This document shows, in pieces, positions 1 through 5,634 of a stretch of DNA of 6,779 bases. Both the position numbers and the translations under genes were made by a program. Source of the stretch: DASQJJ01 sp964598355 (GTDB lineage: Bacteria; Patescibacteriota; Microgenomatia; Levybacterales; UBA12049); assembly GCA_964598355.1 (NCBI GenBank), contig CAZRBN010000065.1, forward strand, positions 1-6,779. The letters run 5' to 3'. Within the stretch, counting starts at the first letter, position 1; each line of letters begins with the position of its first letter. The notes beneath the pieces were generated by a model, which was given only the letters and a program-made list of their open reading frames with translations, was not told the origin of the DNA and ran no database searches.

Positions 1-461
1 ACCATCCGCGTATGCGTGGCAAGACCGCGACGGGCCGCGGCTTTCATCCAGGCGGTACAGGACGAGCCGGTCGTGCTCGCCGAATATTGCGGGTAGAGCG
101 GCAGCAGGATGATCTCATCGGCGTCCAGGTTCTTCACGCGGGCGACCGCCGCGTCGGTCAGGGGGTGCCAGTAGCGCATCGCGGGAACGACCTCGACCTG
201 GCCGAGATCGGCCAAATCCGCTTCGAGGGCGTGCGCCTGGGCCATCGTATTGACCAGCAGCGGCGAGCCGCCGCCAAGCTTGGCGTAGATCTCACGCGCC
301 AGGGTCGCCCGCCGTGCCGCGATGAAGCGCGCCAGAAGTCCGCGCACCGGCGCCGGCACCTCGAGGATCGCTGGATCGCTGAACAGGTTATAGAGGAACG
401 GCCGCACAGCCTCGGGACGATCGGGCGCCCCGAGGTTGAACAGAACCACCACGAGCTTCAT
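1..461 (-). CDS. hemH: Ferrochelatase (HemH), 5' part only, truncated by window edge
   Basis: Ferrochelatase inserts Fe2+ into protoporphyrin IX, the last step of protohaem synthesis. The first 153 codons are visible on the minus strand from an ATG at 461-459; the frame stays open to the left edge, so the C-terminal half is missing. Visible family features are an N-terminal LFNLGAPD (residues 7-14), PFLYNLFSDPAIL (21-33), the loop GGGSPLL (63-69), MRYWHP (95-100) and LLPLYPQYSASTTGSS (119-134). The short N-terminus starting directly with the first beta strand is normal for alphaproteobacterial enzymes. The metal-ligand histidine known from the family's C-terminal half lies outside the window and cannot be checked. 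The ATG overlaps the hemE stop codon by 4 bp (ATGA), which suggests translational coupling to hemE. Identification is confident; completeness of the gene is unknown. Confidence 0.95.
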   Translation of the reverse strand, partial: MKLVVVLFNLGAPDRPEAVRPFLYNLFSDPAILEVPAPVRGLLARFIAARRATLAREIYAKLGGGSPLLVNTMAQAHALEADLADLGQVEVVPAMRYWHPLTDAAVARVKNLDADEIILLPLYPQYSASTTGSSCTAWMKAAARRGLATHTRM

Positions 462-1528
462 GTGTGCCGATGGTGCCAGGCGCGAATGAGCCCGGACAGC
501 CGTGCGACGTTCTCGGGCGGCGTCTCCGGCAGGATCCCATGGCCAAGATTGAACACGAACGGCCCCCGCCCCAGTGCCTTAAGGATGCGCACCGTAGCTT
601 CTTCCAGCGCTTTGCCGCCGATCACGAGCAGCAACGGATCGAGGTTGCCCTGCACTGCCGATTGCGGCTGCAACTCCTTCGCCGCCCATTCCGGCGGAAT
701 CGCCGAATCGAGCCCGACCGCCTCGACCCCGGTCTCCACCGCATAGTCGAGATAGCGCACGCCCGCGCCGCGCGGAAAGGCGATGATCGGCACGGCCGGA
801 TGCTTGGCCTGGATGCGCGCCACGATCTCGCGCACCGGCTCGACCGCCCAGCGGCGAAACTCGTCGTGCGACAGCACGCCCGCCCAGGTGTCGAATATCT
901 GCACCGCCTCGGCACCGGCCTCGATCTGCGCCAGCAAGAAGCGCGTCGTCGCGTCGACGAGCAGGGTGATCAGGCTGCCGAAGGTCTTGGGATCGGCCCC
1001 GGCCAGCCGTCGAACCGTGGTGAAATCCCGGCTCGTCTCGCCTTCGACCATGTAGGCCGCGACGGTCCACGGCGCGCCGGCAAAGCCGATCAAGGCCGTG
1101 TCGAGCGGCAGGGCGGCCGCGACCCGACGCACGGTCTCGAACACCGGTGCGAGGCGCTGCAAAAGACCGTCACTGCGCGCCTGCAGCTCTATGATCTCGG
1201 ATGCCGTCCGGACCGGATCGAGCCGCGGCCCCACCCCTTCGCGGAACTCGAGCTTCTGGCGAAGGCCGTACGGTACCATCAGGATGTCGGAGAACAGGAT
1301 CGCCGCATCCATTGCAAAGCGGCGGACCGGCTGCAACGTGATCTCGGTCGCGAGCTCCGGCGTCAGGCACAGCTGCACGAAATCCGGCGACTTGGCCCGC
1401 AGCTCCCGGTACTCCGGCAGGTAGCGACCCGCCTGCCGCATGAACCAGAAGTTCGGCCGTGCCTGGATCTCGCCATGCAACGCGCGGATCAGCGACTTGG
1501 CCTGCGCAAAGGCGGTCGGAACGGACAA
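458..1528 (-). CDS. hemE: Uroporphyrinogen decarboxylase (HemE)
   Basis: This cytoplasmic, cofactor-free enzyme converts uroporphyrinogen III to coproporphyrinogen III by four decarboxylations, in haem and tetrapyrrole synthesis. The 356-residue length is typical. Family motifs are all present: MRQAGRYLPEY (30-40), FSDILMVPYG (79-88) with the catalytic-type Asp81, GFAGAPWTVAAYMVEG (148-163) with the conserved Tyr159, QIFDTWAG (210-217), and FNLGHGILPETPP (326-338) with His330. The start is a TTG at 1528-1526. I prefer it because the next in-frame ATG codes for Met30 inside the first signature, and an AGGTGG-like ribosome site lies just upstream (1537-1532). The gene is divergent from the PPDK regulator across the candidate origin and overlaps hemH by 4 bp downstream. 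Nothing in the coding sequence looks damaged. Function is near certain; the exact start is probable. Confidence 0.97.
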   Translation of the reverse strand: MSVPTAFAQAKSLIRALHGEIQARPNFWFMRQAGRYLPEYRELRAKSPDFVQLCLTPELATEITLQPVRRFAMDAAILFSDILMVPYGLRQKLEFREGVGPRLDPVRTASEIIELQARSDGLLQRLAPVFETVRRVAAALPLDTALIGFAGAPWTVAAYMVEGETSRDFTTVRRLAGADPKTFGSLITLLVDATTRFLLAQIEAGAEAVQIFDTWAGVLSHDEFRRWAVEPVREIVARIQAKHPAVPIIAFPRGAGVRYLDYAVETGVEAVGLDSAIPPEWAAKELQPQSAVQGNLDPLLLVIGGKALEEATVRILKALGRGPFVFNLGHGILPETPPENVARLSGLIRAWHHRHT

Positions 1529-1579
1529 AGGCCACCTGTATGTCAGGAATGGGCGGAGACGTTCCGTCCGCCCTTCTTC

Positions 1580-1605
1580 CTACTATTCTTAGAATCTTTA
1601 GAGAT
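1580..1605. other. AT-rich tract, candidate DNA-unwinding element
   Basis: Roughly 19 of 26 bases are A or T, which stands out against the GC-rich surroundings. The tract includes an 11-bp dyad, ATTCT-T-AGAAT (1585-1595), and the near-repeats CTTAGA and CTTTAGA. It lies about 10 bp from the tandem DnaA-like boxes at 1615-1633, separated by a G-rich stretch, which is the arrangement expected of an unwinding element. It also lies close upstream of hemE, so it could instead be part of the hemE promoter. Confidence 0.4.
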
Positions 1606-1614
1606 GTGGGGGAA

Positions 1615-1633
1615 GGTGGATACCTGTGGATGA
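1615..1633 (-). promoter_or_regulatory. Tandem DnaA-box-like pair
   Basis: Two 9-mers in the same orientation start 10 bp apart. On the minus strand they read TCATCCACA (1633-1625, one mismatch to TTATCCACA) and GTATCCACC (1623-1615, two mismatches). The one-helical-turn spacing would put two DnaA protomers on the same face of the DNA. This is the strongest DnaA-like site in the gap. Confidence 0.55.
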
Positions 1634-1744
1634 CGGGAATCCAAAGCGGGGCTTGAAGTCATCCCATAACTGCCATGATCGCCGCCTTTGCCCGGCCGAC
1701 CGTCCGATATCGGGGATGATTCCAAAATTGCCGTGCTACTCTGC

Positions 1745-1762
1745 CGTGGATACCGGGGATAC
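1745..1762 (-). promoter_or_regulatory. Second, weaker DnaA-box-like pair
   Basis: On the minus strand GTATCCACG (1753-1745, two mismatches to TTATCCACA) is preceded by GTATCCCCG (1762-1754, three mismatches), directly abutting at 9-bp spacing. The 9-mer GTGGATACC at 1746-1754 is repeated exactly at 1616-1624 in the first pair. Individually the matches are weak; the repetition and spacing make them worth marking. Confidence 0.4.
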
Positions 1763-1768
1763 GCATTG

Positions 1769-1789
1769 CGGGAATTGGGTGAATTCCCG
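1769..1789. repeat. Perfect 8-bp inverted repeat, CGGGAATT-N5-AATTCCCG
   Basis: The arms are 1769-1776 and 1782-1789 with a 5-nt centre (GGGTG). The dyad could be a binding site for a dimeric protein or a hairpin. There is no following T-run and it lies far from either gene end, so an intrinsic terminator is unlikely. Confidence 0.6.
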
Positions 1790-1825
1790 GGATGGAATGG
1801 GCGGACGAGTGTTTTTAGTCGGCTG

Positions 1826-1890
1826 GGGACAGAATTGCCCACGACCGGAAAACCCATATGGTAGTGGTGTCGCGATTCGGGACAGATTTG
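1826..1890 (+). repeat. 12-bp direct repeat GGGACAGAWTTG, two copies
   Basis: GGGACAGAATTG at 1826-1837 recurs as GGGACAGATTTG at 1879-1890 (11 of 12 identical, starts 53 bp apart, about five helical turns). Each is followed within a few bases by CCC. This looks like an iterated protein-binding element, but with only two copies chance or an unrelated promoter role cannot be excluded. Confidence 0.4.
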
Positions 1891-1899
1891 AGCCCGCCG

Positions 1900-1919
1900 G
1901 GATAAACCTGGAGTTATCC
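1900..1919. promoter_or_regulatory. Inverted DnaA-box cores, GGATAA-N8-TTATCC
   Basis: The 6-bp core of the DnaA box appears in opposite orientations at 1900-1905 and 1914-1919, forming a perfect dyad about 40 bp upstream of the PPDK regulator start. The right half extends to TTATCCGCC (7/9). A further CCATCCACA (7/9) follows at 1934-1942. The site could serve in origin function, in control of the downstream operon, or both. Confidence 0.4.
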
Positions 1920-1959
1920 GCCTGCTTTTCAAGCCATCCACAGGCAGATTGTTAGTCGT

Positions 1960-2790
1960 GTGAAGAACCTTCACCTGCATCTGGTCTCGGACGCGACGGG
2001 CGAGACGATCAACAACGTGGCCCGCGCCTGCCTCGTGCAATTCCCCGAGGTCGAGCCGATCGAGCACACGTGGTCGATGGTCCGTTCGGAGCGCCAGCTC
2101 AAGAAAGTACTCGACGGCATCGCAGCCAATCCCGGTCTCGTGCTGTTCACCTTCGTCGATGACAGCCTGCGCACGGTGCTCGAAGAGGGCTGCCGTGGGC
2201 TGAACGTGCCGTGCATCGCTGTGCTCGACCCGGTGTTGGGTGCGCTCGCCAGCTTCTTCCATATGACGGCGCGGCACATCCCGGGCCGTCAGCACATGCT
2301 CGACAGCGAGTATTTCGCGCGCATCGAGGCGATGAACTACGTGCTGGCGCACGACGACGGCCAGATGACGCGCGATCTCGACAAGGCGGACGTCGTGTTG
2401 ATCGGAGTGTCGCGCACATCCAAGACGCCGACCTCGCTCTATCTGGCGAACCGCGGCATCAAGGCAGCCAATGTGCCTTATGTGCCTGGCGTGCCGCTGC
2501 CGCCCGAGGTCGACACGTTGAGCAAGCCGCTGGTCGTCGGTCTCACCTGCGATCCGAATGCGCTCGTTCAGGTCCGCCGCAACCGCTTGCGGATGATCAA
2601 CGACACCGAAGAAACGTCGTACACCGACATCGACACGGTCAAGAGCGAGGTGACGGCGGCCAGACAGCTCTTCGCGCGCCACAGCTGGCCGGTGCTCGAC
2701 GTGTCGCGTCGCTCGATCGAGGAAACGGCGGCGGCGATCATGCAGATGCTGGTCGAGCGGCAGGAGGCCCAGGAGCCGACAGCGCCATGA
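1960..2790 (+). CDS. Putative pyruvate,phosphate dikinase regulatory protein (DUF299 / PSRP kinase-phosphorylase family)
   Basis: Proteins of this family are bifunctional: an ADP-dependent Ser/Thr kinase that inactivates, and a phosphate-dependent phosphorylase that reactivates, pyruvate,phosphate dikinase (or PEP synthetase in enterobacteria, where the gene is ppsR). They adjust PEP synthesis to energy state. The 276 residues are full length. Family features are the N-terminus HLHLVSDATGET (5-16), VDDSLR (66-71), the P-loop-type GVSRTSKTP (149-157) and LVVGLTCDP (191-199) followed by an RxxRL stretch. The start is GTG at 1960, chosen because family members begin at this point. No clear Shine-Dalgarno sequence precedes it, so initiation may be weak or leaderless. 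The stop overlaps the maf ATG by 4 bp. It is the first gene of the rightward operon. Whether the target here is dikinase or synthetase is inferred from alphaproteobacterial practice; neither gene is in the window. Confidence 0.92.
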   Translation: MKNLHLHLVSDATGETINNVARACLVQFPEVEPIEHTWSMVRSERQLKKVLDGIAANPGLVLFTFVDDSLRTVLEEGCRGLNVPCIAVLDPVLGALASFFHMTARHIPGRQHMLDSEYFARIEAMNYVLAHDDGQMTRDLDKADVVLIGVSRTSKTPTSLYLANRGIKAANVPYVPGVPLPPEVDTLSKPLVVGLTCDPNALVQVRRNRLRMINDTEETSYTDIDTVKSEVTAARQLFARHSWPVLDVSRRSIEETAAAIMQMLVERQEAQEPTAP

Positions 2791-3395
2791 GTTCGGGCGT
2801 GCGGACCGTGGTGCTCGCCTCGGCCAGCCGGATCCGCCGGACCTTGCTGGAGAATGCCGGGCTCGACGTCGTGGCCGATCCCGCCGATATCGACGAGGGC
2901 GCGATCAAGGGCGAGATGCGCCGCCAGGGCGCGGCCGTCGAGGCGGTGGCGCTCAAGCTTGCGATCCGCAAGGCGCAAGCTGCGGCGGCGCGGCACCCGG
3001 CCGCGCCGGTGATCGGCGCCGATCAGATGCTCGATGCCGGCGGGACATGGTTCGACAAGCCGACCGATCGCGCCGCGGCGGCGCGCCAGCTCGCCGCCCT
3101 TGCCGGGCGGACGCATCGCCTGGTCAGCGCGACGGCGGTCATCGAAGGCGGCCGTGAAATCTGGCGCGCCGCGGATTCCGCCACGTTGCACATGCGGCCG
3201 CTCAGCCCGGCGTTCATCGAGCGTTACCTCGATCAGGTCGGGCCGGCTGCCCTCGGCTCGGTGGGGGCGTACCAACTCGAAGGTCTTGGCGCGCAGCTCT
3301 TTACCAGGATCGAGGGCGATTACTTCACGATCCTCGGTCTGCCGCTGTTGCCGCTTCTCGCCTTTCTGCGCCAGCACGGCATAATCGACGAATGA
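2787..3395 (+). CDS. maf: Maf family nucleotide pyrophosphatase
   Basis: Maf proteins hydrolyse non-canonical or modified nucleoside triphosphates to monophosphates, a house-cleaning role; some members affect septum formation when overproduced. The 202-residue protein has the N-terminal ASASRIRRTLL (11-21), IGADQ (76-80) with the catalytic-type Asp79, the FDKP segment (89-92, Lys91), HRLVSA (110-115), and the C-terminal block AYQLEGLGAQLF (161-172) plus RIEGDYFTILGLPL (174-187). The DQ rather than DT motif and the EG.G..LF pattern resemble the YceF (7-methyl-GTP pyrophosphatase) branch more than the dTTP/UTP branch; that substrate call is inference. The ATG at 2787 overlaps the upstream stop, and the same reading frame is open far upstream only as a shadow of the PPDK regulator gene. 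The stop overlaps the aroE start. Translational coupling on both sides is likely. Confidence 0.93.
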   Translation: MSSGVRTVVLASASRIRRTLLENAGLDVVADPADIDEGAIKGEMRRQGAAVEAVALKLAIRKAQAAAARHPAAPVIGADQMLDAGGTWFDKPTDRAAAARQLAALAGRTHRLVSATAVIEGGREIWRAADSATLHMRPLSPAFIERYLDQVGPAALGSVGAYQLEGLGAQLFTRIEGDYFTILGLPLLPLLAFLRQHGIIDE

Positions 3396-4234
3396 CCATC
3401 GACATCCGCGGTACGACGCGTCTGGCCGGCGTCATGGGATGGCCGGTTGCCCATTCCTTGTCGCCGCGCCTGCAGAATTACTGGCTGGCCCGGCATGGGA
3501 TCGACGGCGCTTATGTGCCGCTGCCCGTCAAGCCGGCGGACTTTCCGGCGGCCGTGCGGGCTCTGCCCGCTCTCGGATTTGCCGGCGCCAATGTGACCGT
3601 ACCGCACAAGCAGGTGGCGCTGACGGTGGTGGACACGGTCGATCCCCTCGCGCGGCGTGTCGGCGCGATCAATTTGGTGATCGCCGCAGAGGACGGACGC
3701 CTCGAAGGCCGGAACACCGATGTGTATGGGTTCATCGAAAACCTGCGTGAGCGCGCGCCGTCCTGGTCGAGGAGCGAACCGGCCGTGGTTCTGGGCGCCG
3801 GTGGTGCTGCGCGGTCGGTGGTCATCGGCCTCATCGACGCAGGCGTCCCCGAGATCCGGATCACCAATCGCACGCGTGCACGGGCGGAGGCGCTGCGGGA
3901 GCTCGGGCCGCAGGTGAAGGTCGCAGACTGGGACGACCGGGCGCGTCTCCTCGACGGCGCCGGCCTTCTCGTCAATACGACCGTGCTCGGCATGACCAAG
4001 CAGCCATCGCTGAATATCGACCTGACGCGGCTGCCGACAGCGGCCGTGGTCAACGACGTCGTTTACGTGCCGCTCGAGACCGAGCTGCTGGCCGCCGCGC
4101 GGCGCCGCGGCCACACCGTGGTCGACGGCCTCGGCATGCTTCTCCATCAGGCCCGGCCGGCGTTCCGCGCCTTCTTCGGCGTCGATCCCGCGGTGACGGC
4201 CGAGCTCCGCGCCCACGTGCTGGCCGCTCGCTGA
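3392..4234 (+). CDS. aroE: Shikimate dehydrogenase (NADP+), AroE
   Basis: AroE reduces 3-dehydroshikimate to shikimate with NADPH in the pathway to chorismate and aromatic amino acids, in the cytoplasm. The 280 residues form the usual two-domain enzyme. The N-terminal substrate domain has HSLSP (21-25), GANVTVPHK (65-73, catalytic-type Lys73) and GRNTDVYGF (106-114, catalytic-type Asp110). The Rossmann domain has VLGAGGAARS (133-142) and NRT (159-161), the last being the usual NADP-specificity position. Then come VNTTVLGM (194-201) and VVDGLGMLLHQ (243-253), with the conserved C-terminal Gln253. All key residues are present, so the enzyme should be active. The ATG at 3392 overlaps the maf stop by 4 bp; coaE starts 6 bp after the aroE stop. 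No separate promoter is evident. Confidence 0.97.
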   Translation: MTIDIRGTTRLAGVMGWPVAHSLSPRLQNYWLARHGIDGAYVPLPVKPADFPAAVRALPALGFAGANVTVPHKQVALTVVDTVDPLARRVGAINLVIAAEDGRLEGRNTDVYGFIENLRERAPSWSRSEPAVVLGAGGAARSVVIGLIDAGVPEIRITNRTRARAEALRELGPQVKVADWDDRARLLDGAGLLVNTTVLGMTKQPSLNIDLTRLPTAAVVNDVVYVPLETELLAAARRRGHTVVDGLGMLLHQARPAFRAFFGVDPAVTAELRAHVLAAR

Positions 4235-4240
4235 CGCGCG

Positions 4241-4864
4241 ATGCGTATCCTCGGCCTGACCGGCTCGATCGGTATGGGCAAGACCGTGGCGGCGGGCCTG
4301 CTGCGGCGGCTGGGCGTTCCCATCCACGATGCCGACGCGGAGGTCCATCGCCTGCTCGACCGCAACGGCGCGGCGGTCCCGGCGATCGCCGAGGCATTTC
4401 CCGGCACGGTGAAAGACGGTGTGGTCGACCGCCAGGCGCTCGGCGCCCGCGTGTTCGGTCCGGAGAACGAGGCGGAGCTGCGGCGGCTCGAGCGCATCGT
4501 GCATCCGCTGGTGCGGCGCGCGACGGGCGCGTGGCTGAAGCGGCAGGCGCGCCGTCGCGCACCGGTCGCGGTCCTCGACGTGCCGTTGTTGTTCGAACGC
4601 GGCGGCCCCGGTCGCTATGACGGCGTGATTGTGGTCTCGGCGCCGTTGTTCCTGCAGCGCCAGCGCGTGCTGCGCCGGCCGGGGATGACCCCCGAGCGGT
4701 TCGCCGACATCAAGGCCCGCCAGATGCCGGACCGCATGAAGCGCGCCCGCGCCGATGCCGTGGTGACGAGCGGCCTCGGCCGCCGCACGACGTTGCGCGG
4801 GCTCAAGCGCGCGCTGATGCGCTTGCGGACGCGCCGGGCCTGGCGGCCGGGCTATCTGCGGTAA
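4241..4864 (+). CDS. coaE: Dephospho-CoA kinase (CoaE)
   Basis: CoaE phosphorylates the 3'-hydroxyl of dephospho-CoA with ATP, the final step of coenzyme A synthesis. The 207-residue protein is typical in length. It shows the Walker A P-loop GSIGMGKT (8-15), HDADAEVHRLL (29-39) for substrate binding, IVHPLV (86-91) and VLDVPLLFERGG (111-122). The lid and C-terminal region has QRQRVLRR (139-146) and RFADIKARQMPDRMKRARADAVV (153-175). A Ser (177) stands where many homologues have Asn after the ADxVI strand, a mild variation. The C-terminal tail is rich in Arg. The ATG lies 6 bp after aroE; dnaQ begins 41 bp after the coaE stop. It is probably in the same transcript as maf and aroE. Confidence 0.96.
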   Translation: MRILGLTGSIGMGKTVAAGLLRRLGVPIHDADAEVHRLLDRNGAAVPAIAEAFPGTVKDGVVDRQALGARVFGPENEAELRRLERIVHPLVRRATGAWLKRQARRRAPVAVLDVPLLFERGGPGRYDGVIVVSAPLFLQRQRVLRRPGMTPERFADIKARQMPDRMKRARADAVVTSGLGRRTTLRGLKRALMRLRTRRAWRPGYLR

Positions 4865-4905
4865 AGTTGTGGACGCGACTCGATTCGCTCCGGCATAAGG
4901 GCGAC

Positions 4906-5607
4906 ATGCGGGAAGTCGTCCTCGATACGGAAACCACCGGCCTCGACCCGGAGGCCGGCCACAAAATCATCGAGATCGCGGCGATCGAGCTCGTCAATCA
5001 CCTGCCGACCGGGCGCAATCTCCACCACTTCATCAATCCCGAGCGCGAGATCACGGCCGAGGCGCAGGCGATCCACGGCAAGAAGCTCGCGGACCTCGCC
5101 GACAAGCCGGTATTCGCCAGCATCGTCGCCGAGCTTCTGGACTTCCTCGGCGATGCGAAGCTCGTCATTCACAACGCCGAATTCGACGTCAAGTTTATCA
5201 ACGCCGAACTGAAGGCGCTCGGTTTCCCGCCGATCCCGATGGCGCGCGCGCTCGATACGGTGCAGATGGCGCGCCGGAAATTCCCGGGCGCTCCGGCCTC
5301 GCTCGATGCGCTCTGCCAGCGCTTCAGCATCGACAATACGCACCGGACCTTGCACGGCGCGTTGCTCGATGCCGAGCTCCTGAGCGAGGTCTATCTCGAG
5401 CTGATCGGCGGCCGCCAGGCGGCGATGCTGCTCGATGCGGGGACCGACACCGGCGGCCTCATCATGGCGCCGATCGTCGCGCGCCAACGTCCGCCGCGCG
5501 AAACGCGGCCGCACGCGCCCACACCCGAGGAGCTCGCGGCGCATGCCGCCCTCCTGGCCAAGCTAAAGAATCCGTTGTGGGCGATGCCCGCCGCCGGCAC
5601 GGGCTGA
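4906..5607 (+). CDS. dnaQ: DNA polymerase III epsilon subunit (3'-5' proofreading exonuclease, DnaQ)
   Basis: DnaQ is the proofreading exonuclease of the replicative polymerase core. The three DEDDh motifs are intact: ExoI LDTETTGL (6-13; Asp7, Glu9), ExoII HNAEFDVKF (89-97; Asp94) and ExoIII HRTLHGALLDAELL (146-159; His150, Asp155). After the catalytic domain (about 1-170) comes a Pro/Arg-rich linker (196-207) and a terminal helix ending in HAALLAKLKNPLW (213-225), which by family analogy would contact the alpha subunit. I start at ATG 4906 (233 residues), not the in-frame TTG at 4867. The ATG gives the family N-terminus MREVVLDTETTG and has an AAGGG ribosome site at 4897-4901; the TTG extension would add 13 non-conserved residues. 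The gene ends 27 bp from the convergent secB stop. Confidence 0.95.
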   Translation: MREVVLDTETTGLDPEAGHKIIEIAAIELVNHLPTGRNLHHFINPEREITAEAQAIHGKKLADLADKPVFASIVAELLDFLGDAKLVIHNAEFDVKFINAELKALGFPPIPMARALDTVQMARRKFPGAPASLDALCQRFSIDNTHRTLHGALLDAELLSEVYLELIGGRQAAMLLDAGTDTGGLIMAPIVARQRPPRETRPHAPTPEELAAHAALLAKLKNPLWAMPAAGTG

Positions 5608-5634
5608 GCCGCCGGCTCCGTCAGCCAACCAGCT
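5608..5634. other. Convergent dnaQ/secB gap with an imperfect tandem repeat of the secB 3' end
   Basis: The two genes converge with only 27 bp between stop codons. On the minus strand the last bases of secB, AAGCTGATCGGCTGA, are followed at once by a near copy, AAGCTGGTTGGCTGA, offset by 14 bp. GCCGGC palindromes occur at the dnaQ end, but I see no stem followed by a T-run, so no intrinsic terminator is called for either gene. Confidence 0.5.

Larger units (their letters stand above)
1529..1959. other. Candidate chromosomal replication origin (oriC), hemE-PPDK regulator intergenic region
   Basis: This 431-bp gap between divergent genes contains no convincing coding sequence. Seen directly: DnaA-box-like 9-mers (consensus TTATCCACA) with 8/9 identity at 1625-1633 (reverse strand) and 7/9 at 1615-1623, 1745-1753, 1914-1922 and 1934-1942; an AT-rich tract at about 1580-1605 beside the first two; inverted repeats at 1704-1713, 1769-1789 and 1900-1919; a direct repeat at 1826 and 1879; and four GANTC sites. 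Known: the Caulobacter crescentus origin lies between hemE and the gene for a DUF299 protein, and the same boundary has been proposed as origin in Rickettsia and other alphaproteobacteria. Inference: this gap is oriC. Weak points are that no box is a perfect match and no TTAA-N7-TTAA CtrA site is visible. The alternative is an ordinary divergent promoter region. Confidence 0.72.

Noticed and set aside
1580..1592. CTACTATTCTTAG resembling the complement of a DnaA-trio
   Set aside because: The first two triplets fit but the rest do not, and the orientation relative to the adjacent boxes at 1615-1633 is wrong for a trio element.
464..1633. 389-codon plus-strand open frame opposite hemE
   Set aside because: It is antisense to hemE, which has every family motif; this frame has none.
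1888..1917. TTGAGC-N18-AGTTAT as a promoter for the PPDK regulator
   Set aside because: Both hexamers match the consensus poorly and the spacing is long; such pairs arise by chance and it overlaps the DnaA-like dyad.
1626..1955. 109-codon plus-strand open frame inside the intergenic gap
   Set aside because: Its translation has no recognisable domain, it spans the DnaA-like boxes and repeats, and its composition looks non-coding. Nothing supports a gene.
1543..2682. Long minus-strand open frame opposite the PPDK regulator
   Set aside because: It is antisense to a clearly identified gene, Arg/His-rich as expected of GC-rich shadow frames, and matches no family I know.
3320..4504. 394-codon minus-strand open frame opposite aroE and coaE
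   Set aside because: It is a shadow of two certain genes on the other strand; long antisense frames are common at this GC content.
4867..4905. TTG start giving a 13-residue N-terminal extension of DnaQ
   Set aside because: The extension is not conserved in the family, while ATG 4906 has a ribosome site and gives the standard N-terminus.
5590..5620. GCCGGC palindromes at the end of dnaQ as an intrinsic terminator
   Set aside because: There is no U-run, the possible stems are short and alternative pairings compete; GCCGGC is frequent in this GC-rich sequence.
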